Shown here: one piece after another, positions 18,057-27,171 of the stretch
Layout: every line of letters starts with the position of its first letter
How positions within the stretch are numbered: the first letter of the stretch is position 1
From: Cellulophaga lytica DSM 7489
Lineage (GTDB): Bacteria; Bacteroidota; Bacteroidia; Flavobacteriales; Flavobacteriaceae
Assembly (NCBI RefSeq): GCF_000190595.1
Contig: NC_015167.1
Span: forward strand, 1,973,501 to 2,037,500
Direction: 5' to 3'
Length of the DNA: 64,000 nucleotides
The notes under the pieces: model-generated
Database searches by the model: none
What the model was told of the DNA's origin: nothing
The model's input: only the letters and a program-made list of their open reading frames with translations
Translations under genes and position numbers: made by a program

Positions 18057-18140
18057 TACCGCCAACTAGTAAATAAACGCAATGTATTGCGTTTATTCCA
18101 CCAATATGGGTAAATAAATGCACTTTTTGCGAGTTACTTA
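18057..18140 (-). repeat. attC-like site G, upstream edge of the cassette array
   Basis: Minus-strand right end TTTATTTACTAG/TTGGCGGTA, junction at 18065/18066. It contains a near-perfect inner palindrome (AATAAACGCAAT/ATTGCGTTTATT) and matches site E over most of its length. The stretch from 18141 to 18243 holds no gene. Confidence 0.5.
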
Positions 18141-18243
18141 TTTTTCTTACAATTTATAAATGTTTTTTTATAGCAAAAAATAAAATGTATGGTTGTACCA
18201 TTTTGCTGCTTGTTTGGTATTAAAATGTGTATGGTTTGTTTAC

Positions 18244-18277
18244 ATAAAAAAAGCCCTAAGCTAATTACTTAGGGCTG
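18244..18277 (-). terminator. Terminator of the histidine kinase gene
   Basis: AGCCCTAAG (18252-18260) and CTTAGGGCT (18268-18276) form a stem; the minus strand continues into seven Ts. It lies 40 bp beyond the kinase stop. Confidence 0.8.
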
Positions 18278-18317
18278 TTGTTTATTGTATGGCTACAATT
18301 ACTTATAATTAACGTTT

Positions 18318-19520
18318 TTATTTTTTTATACTAAAGCTAAAGGTGGCTCCTTGGCCTAAAGTAGAGCTTACTTGTATGTTTCCGCCAGATTTTTCTACTA
18401 TTTTTTTTACGGTAGCTAAACCAATACCATTACCACGTATACCGTATTTGTCTTGGTTGGCGTTTACTTCAAATATTTTAAAAATCTGTTCTTGTTTTTC
18501 TTGGGGTATTCCTGGGCCATTATCTTTTACGTAAAACTGGTAATGAGTTTCTGAGTCAGACACACCCAATTCTATCTTTATTTGTTTTTTGTCACTATAT
18601 TTAATTGCATTGGTTACCAAGTTTATTAATATTTGGTCTAATGCAGTTTCATTAATATACAAGTCTGTAATTGTATTTTTTAGGGTAAAATCTATATTTT
18701 GTTCAAAAGAAAACAAACCAAAAATGGTATTTTTTACAGTTTCTACCTTTACATCTACCTTGTTTTTACCTAAAATACTTTCGCTTCTGCTGTAATCTAA
18801 TAAACCTTCTATTAAGCCTTTTAATTTGTCTGATGAGTCTATAATCATCTTTAAAATTTGTTTGCCCTCATCATCTATTTTAGACTGGTACATATCTAAA
18901 AACATACTTGTTAAGCTAGATACGTTGTTTAAAGGAGACTTTAAATCGTGCGCAGCAATAAAAGCAAAACGTTCTAGGTCTAGGTTTTTTTCTTCTTGCT
19001 TTTGTAGTTCTTCTTCTAATCTTTTTTTGCTTTTTCTAAGGCTAAGTAAATTCATTACTTGTTTAGATAAGGCTTGTAAAGATTTTTGCTGATGCTCTGT
19101 AAGTGTGTTTGGTTTTTGGTCTACTACACATAATGTGCCTAGTGGCAAACCTTCTTCTGTAGTAAATGGTACACCTGCATAAAACATAACATGTGTGTCT
19201 CCTGTTACCAAAGGATTGTCATGAAAGCGTTCATCTTCACTAGTATTAGGTACCATAAAAACTTGTCCGTTTTCATGTATTGCGTGCCCACAGAAAGATA
19301 CTTGCCTGTCCATTTCATTTACATCTATACCGTAGCTAGATTTAAACCACTGTCTGTCTTTGTCTATAAGTGTTATCATTGCCATAGGCATATTGCAGAT
19401 TTCTGCAGCTATAGCGGTAATATTATCATAGTCAGACTCTGGTAAGGAATCTAATATAGAATAAGATTGTAGCGAGTCTAATCGCTCTCTTTCTTTAATG
19501 TGCTCTTTTGGTGCTATCAT
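18318..19520 (-). CDS. GAF-domain sensor histidine kinase
   Basis: A 400-residue soluble kinase. The start at 19520 (MIAPKEHIKERERLDSL) is typical of this GAF-kinase group; the open frame upstream has no domain. The GAF domain covers about residues 20-155 (TAIAAEICNMPMAMITLIDKDRQWFKS, GTLCVVD). A short coiled coil follows, then HisKA with the phospho-acceptor His in AFIAAHDLKSPLNNVSS. The ATPase has N-box LINLVTNAIKYSD, G1 DNGPGIP and G2 GNGIGLATVKKIVE. No membrane segment is seen, so it senses a cytoplasmic signal. No response regulator is adjacent. Confidence 0.92.
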   Translation of the reverse strand: MIAPKEHIKERERLDSLQSYSILDSLPESDYDNITAIAAEICNMPMAMITLIDKDRQWFKSSYGIDVNEMDRQVSFCGHAIHENGQVFMVPNTSEDERFHDNPLVTGDTHVMFYAGVPFTTEEGLPLGTLCVVDQKPNTLTEHQQKSLQALSKQVMNLLSLRKSKKRLEEELQKQEEKNLDLERFAFIAAHDLKSPLNNVSSLTSMFLDMYQSKIDDEGKQILKMIIDSSDKLKGLIEGLLDYSRSESILGKNKVDVKVETVKNTIFGLFSFEQNIDFTLKNTITDLYINETALDQILINLVTNAIKYSDKKQIKIELGVSDSETHYQFYVKDNGPGIPQEKQEQIFKIFEVNANQDKYGIRGNGIGLATVKKIVEKSGGNIQVSSTLGQGATFSFSIKK

Positions 19521-19652
19521 GGGGCCGTAGCTTTTTTTACTTATAGTAGGTTGTAAAAAACACAAAAAATGCATTTCACGGGACTTTCCACACACTTAAA
19601 CGATGTTTTAATGTGTTTATTGTATGGTGTTTAAATATAATACCGTATTATT

Positions 19653-20276
19653 TTATTCTAGCCTTTTATATTTGTTGTACTGGGCTGTTTTGCCTTGTTT
19701 TAGGTAGAGTTTTAATAACTTTTGTAATGAGCTTGCATTTCCTTTTTTATGATTGTCTACAGCAGATTTCCATACTTTTTCTGCCTTTAACAAGTTGCCC
19801 TTTTTGTAATAAGCCTCTCCTAATAAGTTTTTCGTAAAAACAGAAGTAGAGTCTAGCTCTAGGTATTTTATAGCCTCGTCATACTGTTTAAGTTTTAAAT
19901 AAGCATTGCCTAAGTTGTAAACAACGTCTAAGTTGCCTTTGTCTGCAAGGTTTTTTGCGTATTTAATTGTGCCTTCATAATCTTGATTACTTGCACACAA
20001 AGAAGCTAGTATTTGAGCTGCAGACTCATTGCCTCTTTCAAAACTCATTTGATAATATTTTTTAGCTTCACTAAGGTTATGGTTGTTAACATATAATAAT
20101 GCTAACTTGTTCATAGATTTTGTGCTGCCGTCTTCAATAGCCAACTTGTAGTGTTTTATGGCTTTTTCTATATCTCCTTTTTTCTTGTATTTATCTGCTA
20201 AAGACTCGTTAGACGGACTACAACTGTTTAGCAAGAGTACAAATACAGAAATTTGTAGTAATTTCTTCATTTTCAT
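19653..20276 (-). CDS. Lipoprotein with TPR/Sel1-like repeats
   Basis: A 207-residue lipoprotein. The signal peptide ends in LLLNSCSPSN with the lipidated Cys at about residue 19. It then has helical repeats of the TPR/Sel1 type: GDIEKAIKHYKLAIEDG, HNLSEAKKYYQMSFERGNESAA, KQYDEAIKYLELD, GNLLKAEKVWKSAVD. Such proteins are scaffolds; no partner is indicated. MKKLLQ two codons later (20270) is an equally possible start. It is monocistronic. Confidence 0.78.
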   Translation of the reverse strand: MKMKKLLQISVFVLLLNSCSPSNESLADKYKKKGDIEKAIKHYKLAIEDGSTKSMNKLALLYVNNHNLSEAKKYYQMSFERGNESAAQILASLCASNQDYEGTIKYAKNLADKGNLDVVYNLGNAYLKLKQYDEAIKYLELDSTSVFTKNLLGEAYYKKGNLLKAEKVWKSAVDNHKKGNASSLQKLLKLYLKQGKTAQYNKYKRLE

Positions 20277-20540
20277 AGGTTAAAGTTCTTAGGTTTGTTT
20301 TCTTTTTATAGCCCGTAATAGCGTTCAAAAATTACTTGCCTTTTCTGGGGAAGAAATGGTGGCTTAAAAAAGACGTTTAGTTTTATATCATTTGTAAATT
20401 TTTATTGGTTTTTATAATTATTAATAAATTAAAGGTAAGTTATTTAAGGTACAAAAATAAGGTTATTCTTGCAAATCAAGAAAAAACTTGTAATTAATTA
20501 ACATATAACGTTTTAGTAGCTGTTTAAATTTATAACAAAA
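20277..20540. other. Intergenic region at the edge of the PUL
   Basis: AT-rich non-coding sequence upstream of the TPR lipoprotein. No clear promoter box, repeat or RNA structure is recognised by eye. It separates the core genes from the last PUL operon. Confidence 0.5.
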
Positions 20541-20571
20541 TAAAAGAGCCTTGCGTGGGCAAGACTCTTTA
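20541..20571 (-). terminator. Terminator at the end of the sulfatase-oxidoreductase operon
   Basis: AAAGAGCCTTGC and GCAAGACTCTTT (one mismatch) form a stem around GTGG, followed on the minus strand by a T-rich run. It lies 28 bp beyond the stop at 20599. Confidence 0.75.
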
Positions 20572-20598
20572 CTAAATACAATTGTGTTTTAAATTAAG

Positions 20599-21744
20599 TT
20601 ATAATTTGTTCTTATGCAGTTGCTTAAAGTTGGTAATTGCACTTTTTTGATTCTTAGTTAGATTTTTATCTTGTAAAAACCAATACACACGCCTAGCAGT
20701 AATAAAGTTAGCATTTAGTAATGGTATTAGGTGATCTGCGGTTTTTTCTGAAAAGTAATTTTTACTTTCTAGCATTTGCAACAATGCAGCTATCTCTTGA
20801 TACGTTTTTAATTTACCAGCATAAGCACTAATACTGTCTAAATACTTGGGTTTTATATTGTGTGTAGTATTTTTTATAGATTTTAGTGCGGCTATCTTTT
20901 GTGTTAAATTCCCATTTATAAATAGCTTTTTAATGGTTTTTAAATAGGTGTTTTTAGGAGAACCTTCTAGGTAATTAATAGTAGGTTTTACCTCTTTTTG
21001 TGTCTCTTTTAAATTTTTAAAAATTGCGTTTATAAAGTTGTTTTTATACAATTTTCTTTTGCTCAACTCTGCTAAAGCAAGTGTGTAGTAAGTTGTATTT
21101 TTTTTGTTTATAAAAGCAAGTAATTGCGCATCTGTTGCTGTGCTTGCAGTTATTTGTTGGGCAATTGATATTATTTCTCCGTTAGCCCAATGCCAAAGCG
21201 TAAAACAGGTAAGTGCTGCGCCAGGTACAGTGTCTTCTTCAGCTAGGTCTAATGCTGTTGCTCCAGATATGGCATCTATATTGTCACTTAACTCATTTTT
21301 TACTGTTAAAACATCTTCTATGTACACTTCTTTAAAAGGTGATTTTTTGTTTTTGAGTATGGTGTGTAACTTATCATAATCTTTGGGTGCAAATACATCT
21401 GCTTCATACTTTTCTAAAGTTGCTCCTTTTTGTAAAGTGTACCGTTGGTATTCTCCTATGGCATTCCAGTACATACGAACCGGAATTACTTTACACACAT
21501 TTTCTAAACAAATTACAGACTGTACGTCCATAAAATACTCTGTGGTAATACCTGCAGCATTTTTAACTTGTGTAAGTACTACTTTGGTAGGTGCTTTTTC
21601 TCCTGGGTGCTGTACTGTAACCACATGCTTTATAGTGCTGTAATTATTAGCATAATAATTTTGGTAGCTGTGTTTTTCTTTTTGAAGCGGAATCAAAAAG
21701 AAAAACACAATGCAACTATATATGTTTAATTTATTTAGCATCAT
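20599..21744 (-). CDS. Exported PUL protein with a flavinylation-like SGAT motif; function unknown
   Basis: A 381-residue protein with an N-terminal hydrophobic leader (INIYSCIVFFFLIPL-like, residues 8-20). The N-terminal half (about 25-200) contains DAISGAT (Asp157 to Thr163), which matches the Dxx(S/T)GA(T/S) motif where ApbE attaches FMN in FMN-binding domains. The C-terminal half is helical, HEAT-like (AALKSIKNTTHN, YQEIAALLQMLESKNYFS). It is the third gene of a sulfatase - FAD oxidoreductase - this protein operon, with no gap to the oxidoreductase. A periplasmic flavoprotein redox partner is a hypothesis; the motif alone is weak evidence. Confidence 0.5.
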   Translation of the reverse strand: MMLNKLNIYSCIVFFFLIPLQKEKHSYQNYYANNYSTIKHVVTVQHPGEKAPTKVVLTQVKNAAGITTEYFMDVQSVICLENVCKVIPVRMYWNAIGEYQRYTLQKGATLEKYEADVFAPKDYDKLHTILKNKKSPFKEVYIEDVLTVKNELSDNIDAISGATALDLAEEDTVPGAALTCFTLWHWANGEIISIAQQITASTATDAQLLAFINKKNTTYYTLALAELSKRKLYKNNFINAIFKNLKETQKEVKPTINYLEGSPKNTYLKTIKKLFINGNLTQKIAALKSIKNTTHNIKPKYLDSISAYAGKLKTYQEIAALLQMLESKNYFSEKTADHLIPLLNANFITARRVYWFLQDKNLTKNQKSAITNFKQLHKNKL

Positions 21745-23670
21745 TTATGCGTAACAACGAACCTCAAATAACTTTACATCTTTAGCGCCATACGTTTCTG
21801 TTATGTTAATTTTAATGGCGGTTACTTTGGTGCTGTTAAACTTAAATTTAATAAGCCTAGTTTGGTTATTGTCAATAGCTCCTAGGTTTGTCCATTTGCC
21901 ATTTACCCTACCTTGTATTTTAATTGCTTTGGTCATTTCTTCAGGTACACCATTTGTAAATAACTCATCATTTCTACTGTCTTTACGCATCATAATATTA
22001 CGATTTACATTGGTGTCGCATTTTATTTCTACGGCAGATAGTGCTATAGGTGCATTCCACTCTAATTGTAATTCTGCGGGTAATCCTTTAGACATCCAAT
22101 GATTAATTTTGCCGTCTATGTCTCTAGAAATTCCGTTGGTAAGTAGTTTTGCATCGCCAGATGAAGTAGTAGAAGCAAAAATTAAACTTGCTTTTTTAGC
22201 CAAGTCATTCGGATCTTTTGCAGGTCTTTTAGGAATGTAAACATCGTCTCTTAACAATTGCTCTTGCAACTCATTTATGTATTTTTTACCAACTTCCCTA
22301 GGTGTTGTGTTTTTTTGATTACAAATAGCTGCTGCTGTACCCACTGCTTGCCCCATTAATGCACAAGTTGCCATAATACGGCTAGATGATAGCGCAATGT
22401 GAGTTTGACTAACATTACGCCCAGCAAACATTAAGTTAGTGATGTTTTTAGAGTACAAGCTTCTAAACGGAAATTCATAAAGATCATGAAAATGATAATG
22501 AAAATGAGTTGGTGGTTCAGTAATATTGTCTATTCCTCCCGGAATATGCTCATCTATTGGCCAACCACCAAAAGCAACAGCATCTGGGTAATGTTTATAC
22601 TCTGTTAAATCTTTTTCAGACACAATGTAGTCTCCTATAAAACGGCGAGATTCTCTACGGCATGGCAGTGAGCCAACCCAATCTAAGGCAAAGTTTTCTG
22701 CTTCCGGAAATTCACCTGAGTTTTTTATGTAATCCCAAACGCCATGTAAATACCCCATTAAACGGTGTCTGTTTTCTTCATAATCTGCAATAATATCATC
22801 ATCACTACCTAGCTCTATCCACCAAATTCCGTTTTGAAAACCAGCAATATTACGTTTAGGATGTGCTTTTTTATAATCGTATTTTATTGCGTAAAAAGGA
22901 GGAGTGTATTTCATAGGTCTTCCCATATCTTTAGAAGACATAAGTAGGGTAGCTCCCATTTGCCAACCATCTGCTTTTTCTGGTGCAAATGTTTCGTTAA
23001 ATTCAGATGCAGCTTCTCTACCTGTTCTGTATTCTGCTCCTGCCGTTGCAGCTAACAAACCATCTCCAGAACAGTCTATAAAAATAGGTGCGTTTAGTGT
23101 GTACAGCATTTCTGTTGTAGATTGCCAACATAAAGCAGATTTAATTTTTGAACCAGACATTACAGCTTCTATTGCTTGTGTGTTTAGCATTAGAGTTAGG
23201 TTTGGCTCACGCATAACATACTCGTACAAAACATGGTCAAAAACAGTATAGGCTTCTTGTTCGTTGCAAAACCTATTTAAAAGTAGCATTTCTTCAATAA
23301 TACCAGTTTCTCTTTCTGCTTTTCCGTTTTTTAATCTGTTTACACCATTTAAATGTACACGCATTTCACTAGATGCATTACCTCCTAAAACAGGTCTGTC
23401 TTGCACAAGTACAGTTTTAGACCCATTGCGTGCGGCAGCAACTGCGGCACTTATACCAGCTGCGCCACCACCAATAACAACAACATCATAATCTGCTGTT
23501 TTTTTACGGTTTGGTATACCTGTTTTTCCGCTACCTAAATTATACCATTTGTCTGTATCTCTGTTGTAAACAATATCTTTTGGACCTCCGTGGGCAGTGG
23601 TTATCATTGGCACAACACTAGCAGCCACTGCGGCCTTGGTTCCTTTTTTAAAAAAATCTCTTCTTTCCAT
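21745..23670 (-). CDS. Tat-exported FAD-dependent oxidoreductase of the PUL
   Basis: A 641-residue protein. MERRDFFKKGTKAAVAASVV is a twin-arginine-type leader, so it is probably folded and exported with its cofactor. The FAD-binding dinucleotide fold starts at residue 63 with YDVVVIGGGAAGISAAVAAARNG, followed by LGGNASSEMRVHLNG and FIDCSGDGLLAATAGAEY, characteristic of the PF12831-type FAD oxidoreductases found in many PULs. The last about 120 residues form a discoidin-like beta domain (ALSAVEIKCDTNVNR, WTNLGAIDNNQ). Substrate unknown. It stands 32 bp after the sulfatase gene. Confidence 0.85.
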   Translation of the reverse strand: MERRDFFKKGTKAAVAASVVPMITTAHGGPKDIVYNRDTDKWYNLGSGKTGIPNRKKTADYDVVVIGGGAAGISAAVAAARNGSKTVLVQDRPVLGGNASSEMRVHLNGVNRLKNGKAERETGIIEEMLLLNRFCNEQEAYTVFDHVLYEYVMREPNLTLMLNTQAIEAVMSGSKIKSALCWQSTTEMLYTLNAPIFIDCSGDGLLAATAGAEYRTGREAASEFNETFAPEKADGWQMGATLLMSSKDMGRPMKYTPPFYAIKYDYKKAHPKRNIAGFQNGIWWIELGSDDDIIADYEENRHRLMGYLHGVWDYIKNSGEFPEAENFALDWVGSLPCRRESRRFIGDYIVSEKDLTEYKHYPDAVAFGGWPIDEHIPGGIDNITEPPTHFHYHFHDLYEFPFRSLYSKNITNLMFAGRNVSQTHIALSSSRIMATCALMGQAVGTAAAICNQKNTTPREVGKKYINELQEQLLRDDVYIPKRPAKDPNDLAKKASLIFASTTSSGDAKLLTNGISRDIDGKINHWMSKGLPAELQLEWNAPIALSAVEIKCDTNVNRNIMMRKDSRNDELFTNGVPEEMTKAIKIQGRVNGKWTNLGAIDNNQTRLIKFKFNSTKVTAIKINITETYGAKDVKLFEVRCYA

Positions 23671-23702
23671 AATTCTATATTTTGTAAAAAGTTTGTTTGG
23701 TT

Positions 23703-25325
23703 TTACTTTAATTTTGGTTTATTTCCTTGCCACCCTTTAGTAAACTGTAGCATTAGTTTTTTTACCAATTTTGGATTTTTACTGGCAATATTTACAGTTT
23801 CAGATGGATCTAACTTATGGTTATACAGCTCTATGAAAATGGGTTCGTTTTTAGGTTTGTGTTTATCTTTCCACACAATAAAGCGGTAGTCTTTTGTTCG
23901 CATAGCATATCCCATAAGTGTATTTTCAAATACATTTCTATTCCATTTGCCTTTTTGCTGATGAATTATTCTTGCTTCTACATTTTTAATAAGCGGGCCA
24001 AAAAAGGTTTCTTTCATTGCAGGCCTTAGTGGGTAAGCTCCCCATTCTCTAAGTGCTGGTGTAGGAAACTGACTAAAAGCTGCAGTTTTCCATTTTTTAG
24101 TTGGCTTGTTTACTATTGGTTTAAAACTGTAGCCTTCTACATAATTTGGTACAGGAATATTAGCGTAGCTGCATAAGGTTGGGTAAATGTCTACAAGTTC
24201 TACCAAGGCATTTGTTTTTTTACCGCTGCTTTTTTTAGGCATATTTGGAGCCCAAAATAGCATAGGAACTCTAGTGGCTACTTCATAATTGGTAGCTTTA
24301 CCCCAAATACCCATATCTCCTAAATGGTATCCGTGGTCACTCCAAATAATAATAATGGTATTGTCTCTTAGTCCTTCTTTTTCAAGCTGAGTTATTATTT
24401 TACCTATTTGAGCATCTACATAGCTTACACAAGCTAAGTATGCGTGCTTTAAGGTAACAGCTAAATTGTTATTTAACTCTCCTTTTTTTGGTATGCCACT
24501 TCTGGTTCTTAACTCAAAAGAAGCGTGTAAGCCCATTTCTGCACCTCCTTTTGGGCCTTGTTTTTCTAATGCCAGTTTTATAGTATTAGGGTTGTATAGA
24601 TCCCAATATTTTTTTGGAGATGTCCAGTTTAAATGTGGTTTGTTAAAGCCTAAACCAAGAAAAAATGGCTTGTTGTTGGTTGCCATTTCTTTCATTGTTG
24701 CAATGGCTAGTTCTGTGTTGTAACCATCTAAATATTCATTATCTGCTACATCTGCGTTTTCATAAGCCGTACCCATTGCTAATCCGTATTTGGCAACTTC
24801 ACCATACTTAGCAATCATTTTAGCTCTTTGTTCTTTTCTATCTTTATTATTTTCTTCTAGTACAAAACCTCCAGGTCTTTTAATGTTTTTTAAAAGCATA
24901 CTATCAATTGCAGGTTGTCTGCTCCATGACAGTCCATCATCTAAATCACCATGATGAAAAATTTTACCACAATACACGGTTTCATAACCGTTATTTTTAA
25001 ATTGTTGTGGTAGGGTTACTACATTTGGGTTTGCATCTCTAAACTTTATATAGTTGTGGTAAACACCACTAGTCTCTGGGCGTATGCCTGTAAGCACACT
25101 AGCTCTAGATGGTCCGCAAATTGCTTGTTGGCAATATGCATTATTAAACAACAAGCCTTCAGTTGCTAACTTGTCTAAATTTGGAGTAATAGCAATGTTA
25201 GATCCGTAACAACCCAATTCTGGTCTTAAGTCGTCTATAGCAATAAAAAGTATATTAGGTTTTTTTTGAGAATAACAGCTAGTTGTTATCAAAATAAAAC
25301 AGATTATCTTAATTAACTTTTTCAT
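23703..25325 (-). CDS. S1 sulfatase (iduronate-2-sulfatase-like), PUL sulfatase 1
   Basis: A 540-residue formylglycine sulfatase and lipoprotein (LITTSC, Cys17). The first metal-binding Asp pair is in FIAIDDLRPELGCYG. The activation motif CGPSR has its Cys at residue 70, the residue converted to formylglycine. IWSDHGYHLGDMGIWGK carries the second Asp/His metal site. It removes sulfate esters from the glycan. It is paralogous to the gene at 34001. First gene of a three-gene operon, divergent from the TPR-LuxR regulator. SulfAtlas subfamily (perhaps S1_7) cannot be fixed by eye. Confidence 0.92.
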   Translation of the reverse strand: MKKLIKIICFILITTSCYSQKKPNILFIAIDDLRPELGCYGSNIAITPNLDKLATEGLLFNNAYCQQAICGPSRASVLTGIRPETSGVYHNYIKFRDANPNVVTLPQQFKNNGYETVYCGKIFHHGDLDDGLSWSRQPAIDSMLLKNIKRPGGFVLEENNKDRKEQRAKMIAKYGEVAKYGLAMGTAYENADVADNEYLDGYNTELAIATMKEMATNNKPFFLGLGFNKPHLNWTSPKKYWDLYNPNTIKLALEKQGPKGGAEMGLHASFELRTRSGIPKKGELNNNLAVTLKHAYLACVSYVDAQIGKIITQLEKEGLRDNTIIIIWSDHGYHLGDMGIWGKATNYEVATRVPMLFWAPNMPKKSSGKKTNALVELVDIYPTLCSYANIPVPNYVEGYSFKPIVNKPTKKWKTAAFSQFPTPALREWGAYPLRPAMKETFFGPLIKNVEARIIHQQKGKWNRNVFENTLMGYAMRTKDYRFIVWKDKHKPKNEPIFIELYNHKLDPSETVNIASKNPKLVKKLMLQFTKGWQGNKPKLK

Positions 25326-25350
25326 TCAAAATTAAGTTTGTGAGTCTTCT

Positions 25351-25358
25351 CAAATCTA
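25351..25358 (-). promoter_or_regulatory. Possible -7 box for the sulfatase operon
   Basis: Minus strand reads TAGATTTG, matching TAnnTTTG, 26 bp before the start codon. No clear -33 element is seen. Confidence 0.4.
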
Positions 25359-25479
25359 GATTAAACTCTTATAAAAGCAGTAAAATATCACCTTACAAAA
25401 ACTTAACATTGCTATTTTTTCGTGTTTTTTTACTTAACTTTAAAGTAATTTAAATTTTAAATTAAATGATATTAAATGT

Positions 25480-27075
25480 ATGATTTTCAACATATTAAAG
25501 CGTTTAAAGTTATTTGTTTTTCTTGCGTATTTACTTAATGCTATATTTTTTAACACCTTACAAGCCCAACAGTTTAAGGCCTTTAAAAATAAACCTGTTA
25601 TTACAGAAGAATATTTAGACACTAGTTTAAAAGAAGCTAAAAATGAATATGCTATTGCTTTAAAAAAGAACGACTCATCTGCAGTAATTGAGAGTTTACT
25701 TAGTTTGTGTTATTTAGAGCGAATTAATTTGAATTATAGTGATGCTTTTATGTACGGAGGAGATGCTTTGTTTAGAGCAGAGGAATTAAAAGACACACTT
25801 TTAATGGCTAGAGCAAATGAAGAAATTGGGTATTTAAATTATTTGTTTAAGCAAGATGATTTGGCTGGTATAAATTTTAAAAAGGCCTATACTTATTTTA
25901 AGATTTCTTTTGATGAAAAAAAAATACCAGCAAAGGATATGTATAGCGCAAATTACAATTTAGCCTTGTATTACCAACGTACATCTAATACTGTAATGCT
26001 AAAAAAATACATTGCAAATTGTGCTGCTATTGCCAAAAGAGAAAAAATGGACCCCATTTACAAAGCTTATTTAGACGAAAAAAGAGCATCTATATTAGAA
26101 AAGAGTAGCAATTTAAATGAAGCATCTAAACTATTAACTAGTTCTATTAAAGCTATTAACAAAAAGTCGTCACTAATACATAATAGTTTTTTAATTGTAC
26201 TTTACTCAAGGTTAGGAGGAATATACAGAAAGCAGAAAAAAACAGAGCTTGCAAAACAGAATTATGAAAAAGCTTTGACAATAAAAGATGTTGAGGGCGA
26301 ATTAACTTTTTATAGAAGTTATGTGTACTCTAGGTATGCAGATGTTTTGTACAAACTAAAAGACTATAAAAGCTCTTACCAGAATTTGCGTATTGCTAAT
26401 GAAATAAATGACAGATACCTTAACCCAAGAAATGATAGTAACCAAGGTTTTTTAACCATACATAGCCATTATAGTGAGCAACTAAATGCAAAAAATGAAT
26501 TGTTAAACAATCAAAAGTTAGAGCTGGCTAGCCAAACACAAGAAATATTACGATTTAGAATACTGTTTTTTGCAATAGTGTTTTTGCTAATAATAGCAGC
26601 ATTGGTAATTAGATCTAGGTTACGCTTTTTAAAACACCAAAAAAAGCAGCAAGACTCTAATGAGCAAATTGCAATTAAAAATAGTGAGTTAATGATTAAT
26701 ACATTGCAGCTAATAGAGCGTGAAAAAGTAATAAAAGAACTAAGTAATTACATAGAAAAAGAAAATACATCTAACAAAGCACCAGCAATTTTAAAGTTAA
26801 TAAGAAAACGTTCTGTTACATTATGGGAAGCCTTTAATAATAGATTTTTAGCTCTTAATGAAGGTTTTTATGAGCGTTTAAAACAAAAAGTTCCGGATTT
26901 AAGTTCTGCAGATTTAAAAGTGTGTGCATTAATTAAACTTAATTTTAGTGGAAAAGAAATGGCTTATTTACTTGGTATTTCTTTAGGTAGTGTACACGTA
27001 GCAAGGCATAGGCTGCGTAAAAAAATGAAAATTGATAGAGACGTAAATTTAGTAAATTACATAAACTCTATTTAA
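25480..27075 (+). CDS. Membrane-anchored TPR regulator with a LuxR-type HTH
   Basis: A 531-residue regulator. Signal peptide or first membrane anchor at residues 9-29; helical TPR array in the periplasm (about 40-345, e.g. KQNYEKALTIKD, YKSSYQNLRIANEIND); transmembrane helix at 361-377; cytoplasmic coiled coil; C-terminal HTH (about 475-525) with LSSADLKVCALIKLNFSGKEMAYLLGIS and VHVARHRLRKKM. This architecture is frequent next to flavobacterial PULs and fits a sensor that signals substrate across the membrane. It is divergent from a sulfatase operon and convergent with susCD. Confidence 0.85.
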   Translation: MIFNILKRLKLFVFLAYLLNAIFFNTLQAQQFKAFKNKPVITEEYLDTSLKEAKNEYAIALKKNDSSAVIESLLSLCYLERINLNYSDAFMYGGDALFRAEELKDTLLMARANEEIGYLNYLFKQDDLAGINFKKAYTYFKISFDEKKIPAKDMYSANYNLALYYQRTSNTVMLKKYIANCAAIAKREKMDPIYKAYLDEKRASILEKSSNLNEASKLLTSSIKAINKKSSLIHNSFLIVLYSRLGGIYRKQKKTELAKQNYEKALTIKDVEGELTFYRSYVYSRYADVLYKLKDYKSSYQNLRIANEINDRYLNPRNDSNQGFLTIHSHYSEQLNAKNELLNNQKLELASQTQEILRFRILFFAIVFLLIIAALVIRSRLRFLKHQKKQQDSNEQIAIKNSELMINTLQLIEREKVIKELSNYIEKENTSNKAPAILKLIRKRSVTLWEAFNNRFLALNEGFYERLKQKVPDLSSADLKVCALIKLNFSGKEMAYLLGISLGSVHVARHRLRKKMKIDRDVNLVNYINSI

Positions 27076-27087
27076 TGGAGCTATAAA

Positions 27088-27121
27088 ATAAAAGAGCCTT
27101 ACATAAGTAAGGCTCTTTAGT
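27088..27121. terminator. Bidirectional terminator between the regulator and susD
   Basis: AAAGAGCCTTAC and GTAAGGCTCTTT form a perfect stem around ATAA, between the convergent genes. Confidence 0.85.
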
Positions 27122-27171
27122 GTTTACAAATAAACTAACTCAAACAATTGAGAACTAAACTAACTGTTATA

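Noticed and set aside
11473-18140. Toxin-immunity locus or polymorphic toxin island
   Set aside because: SUKH domains are present, but there is no toxin, no secretion marker and no shared ancestry among the genes; the cassette explanation accounts for the repeats.
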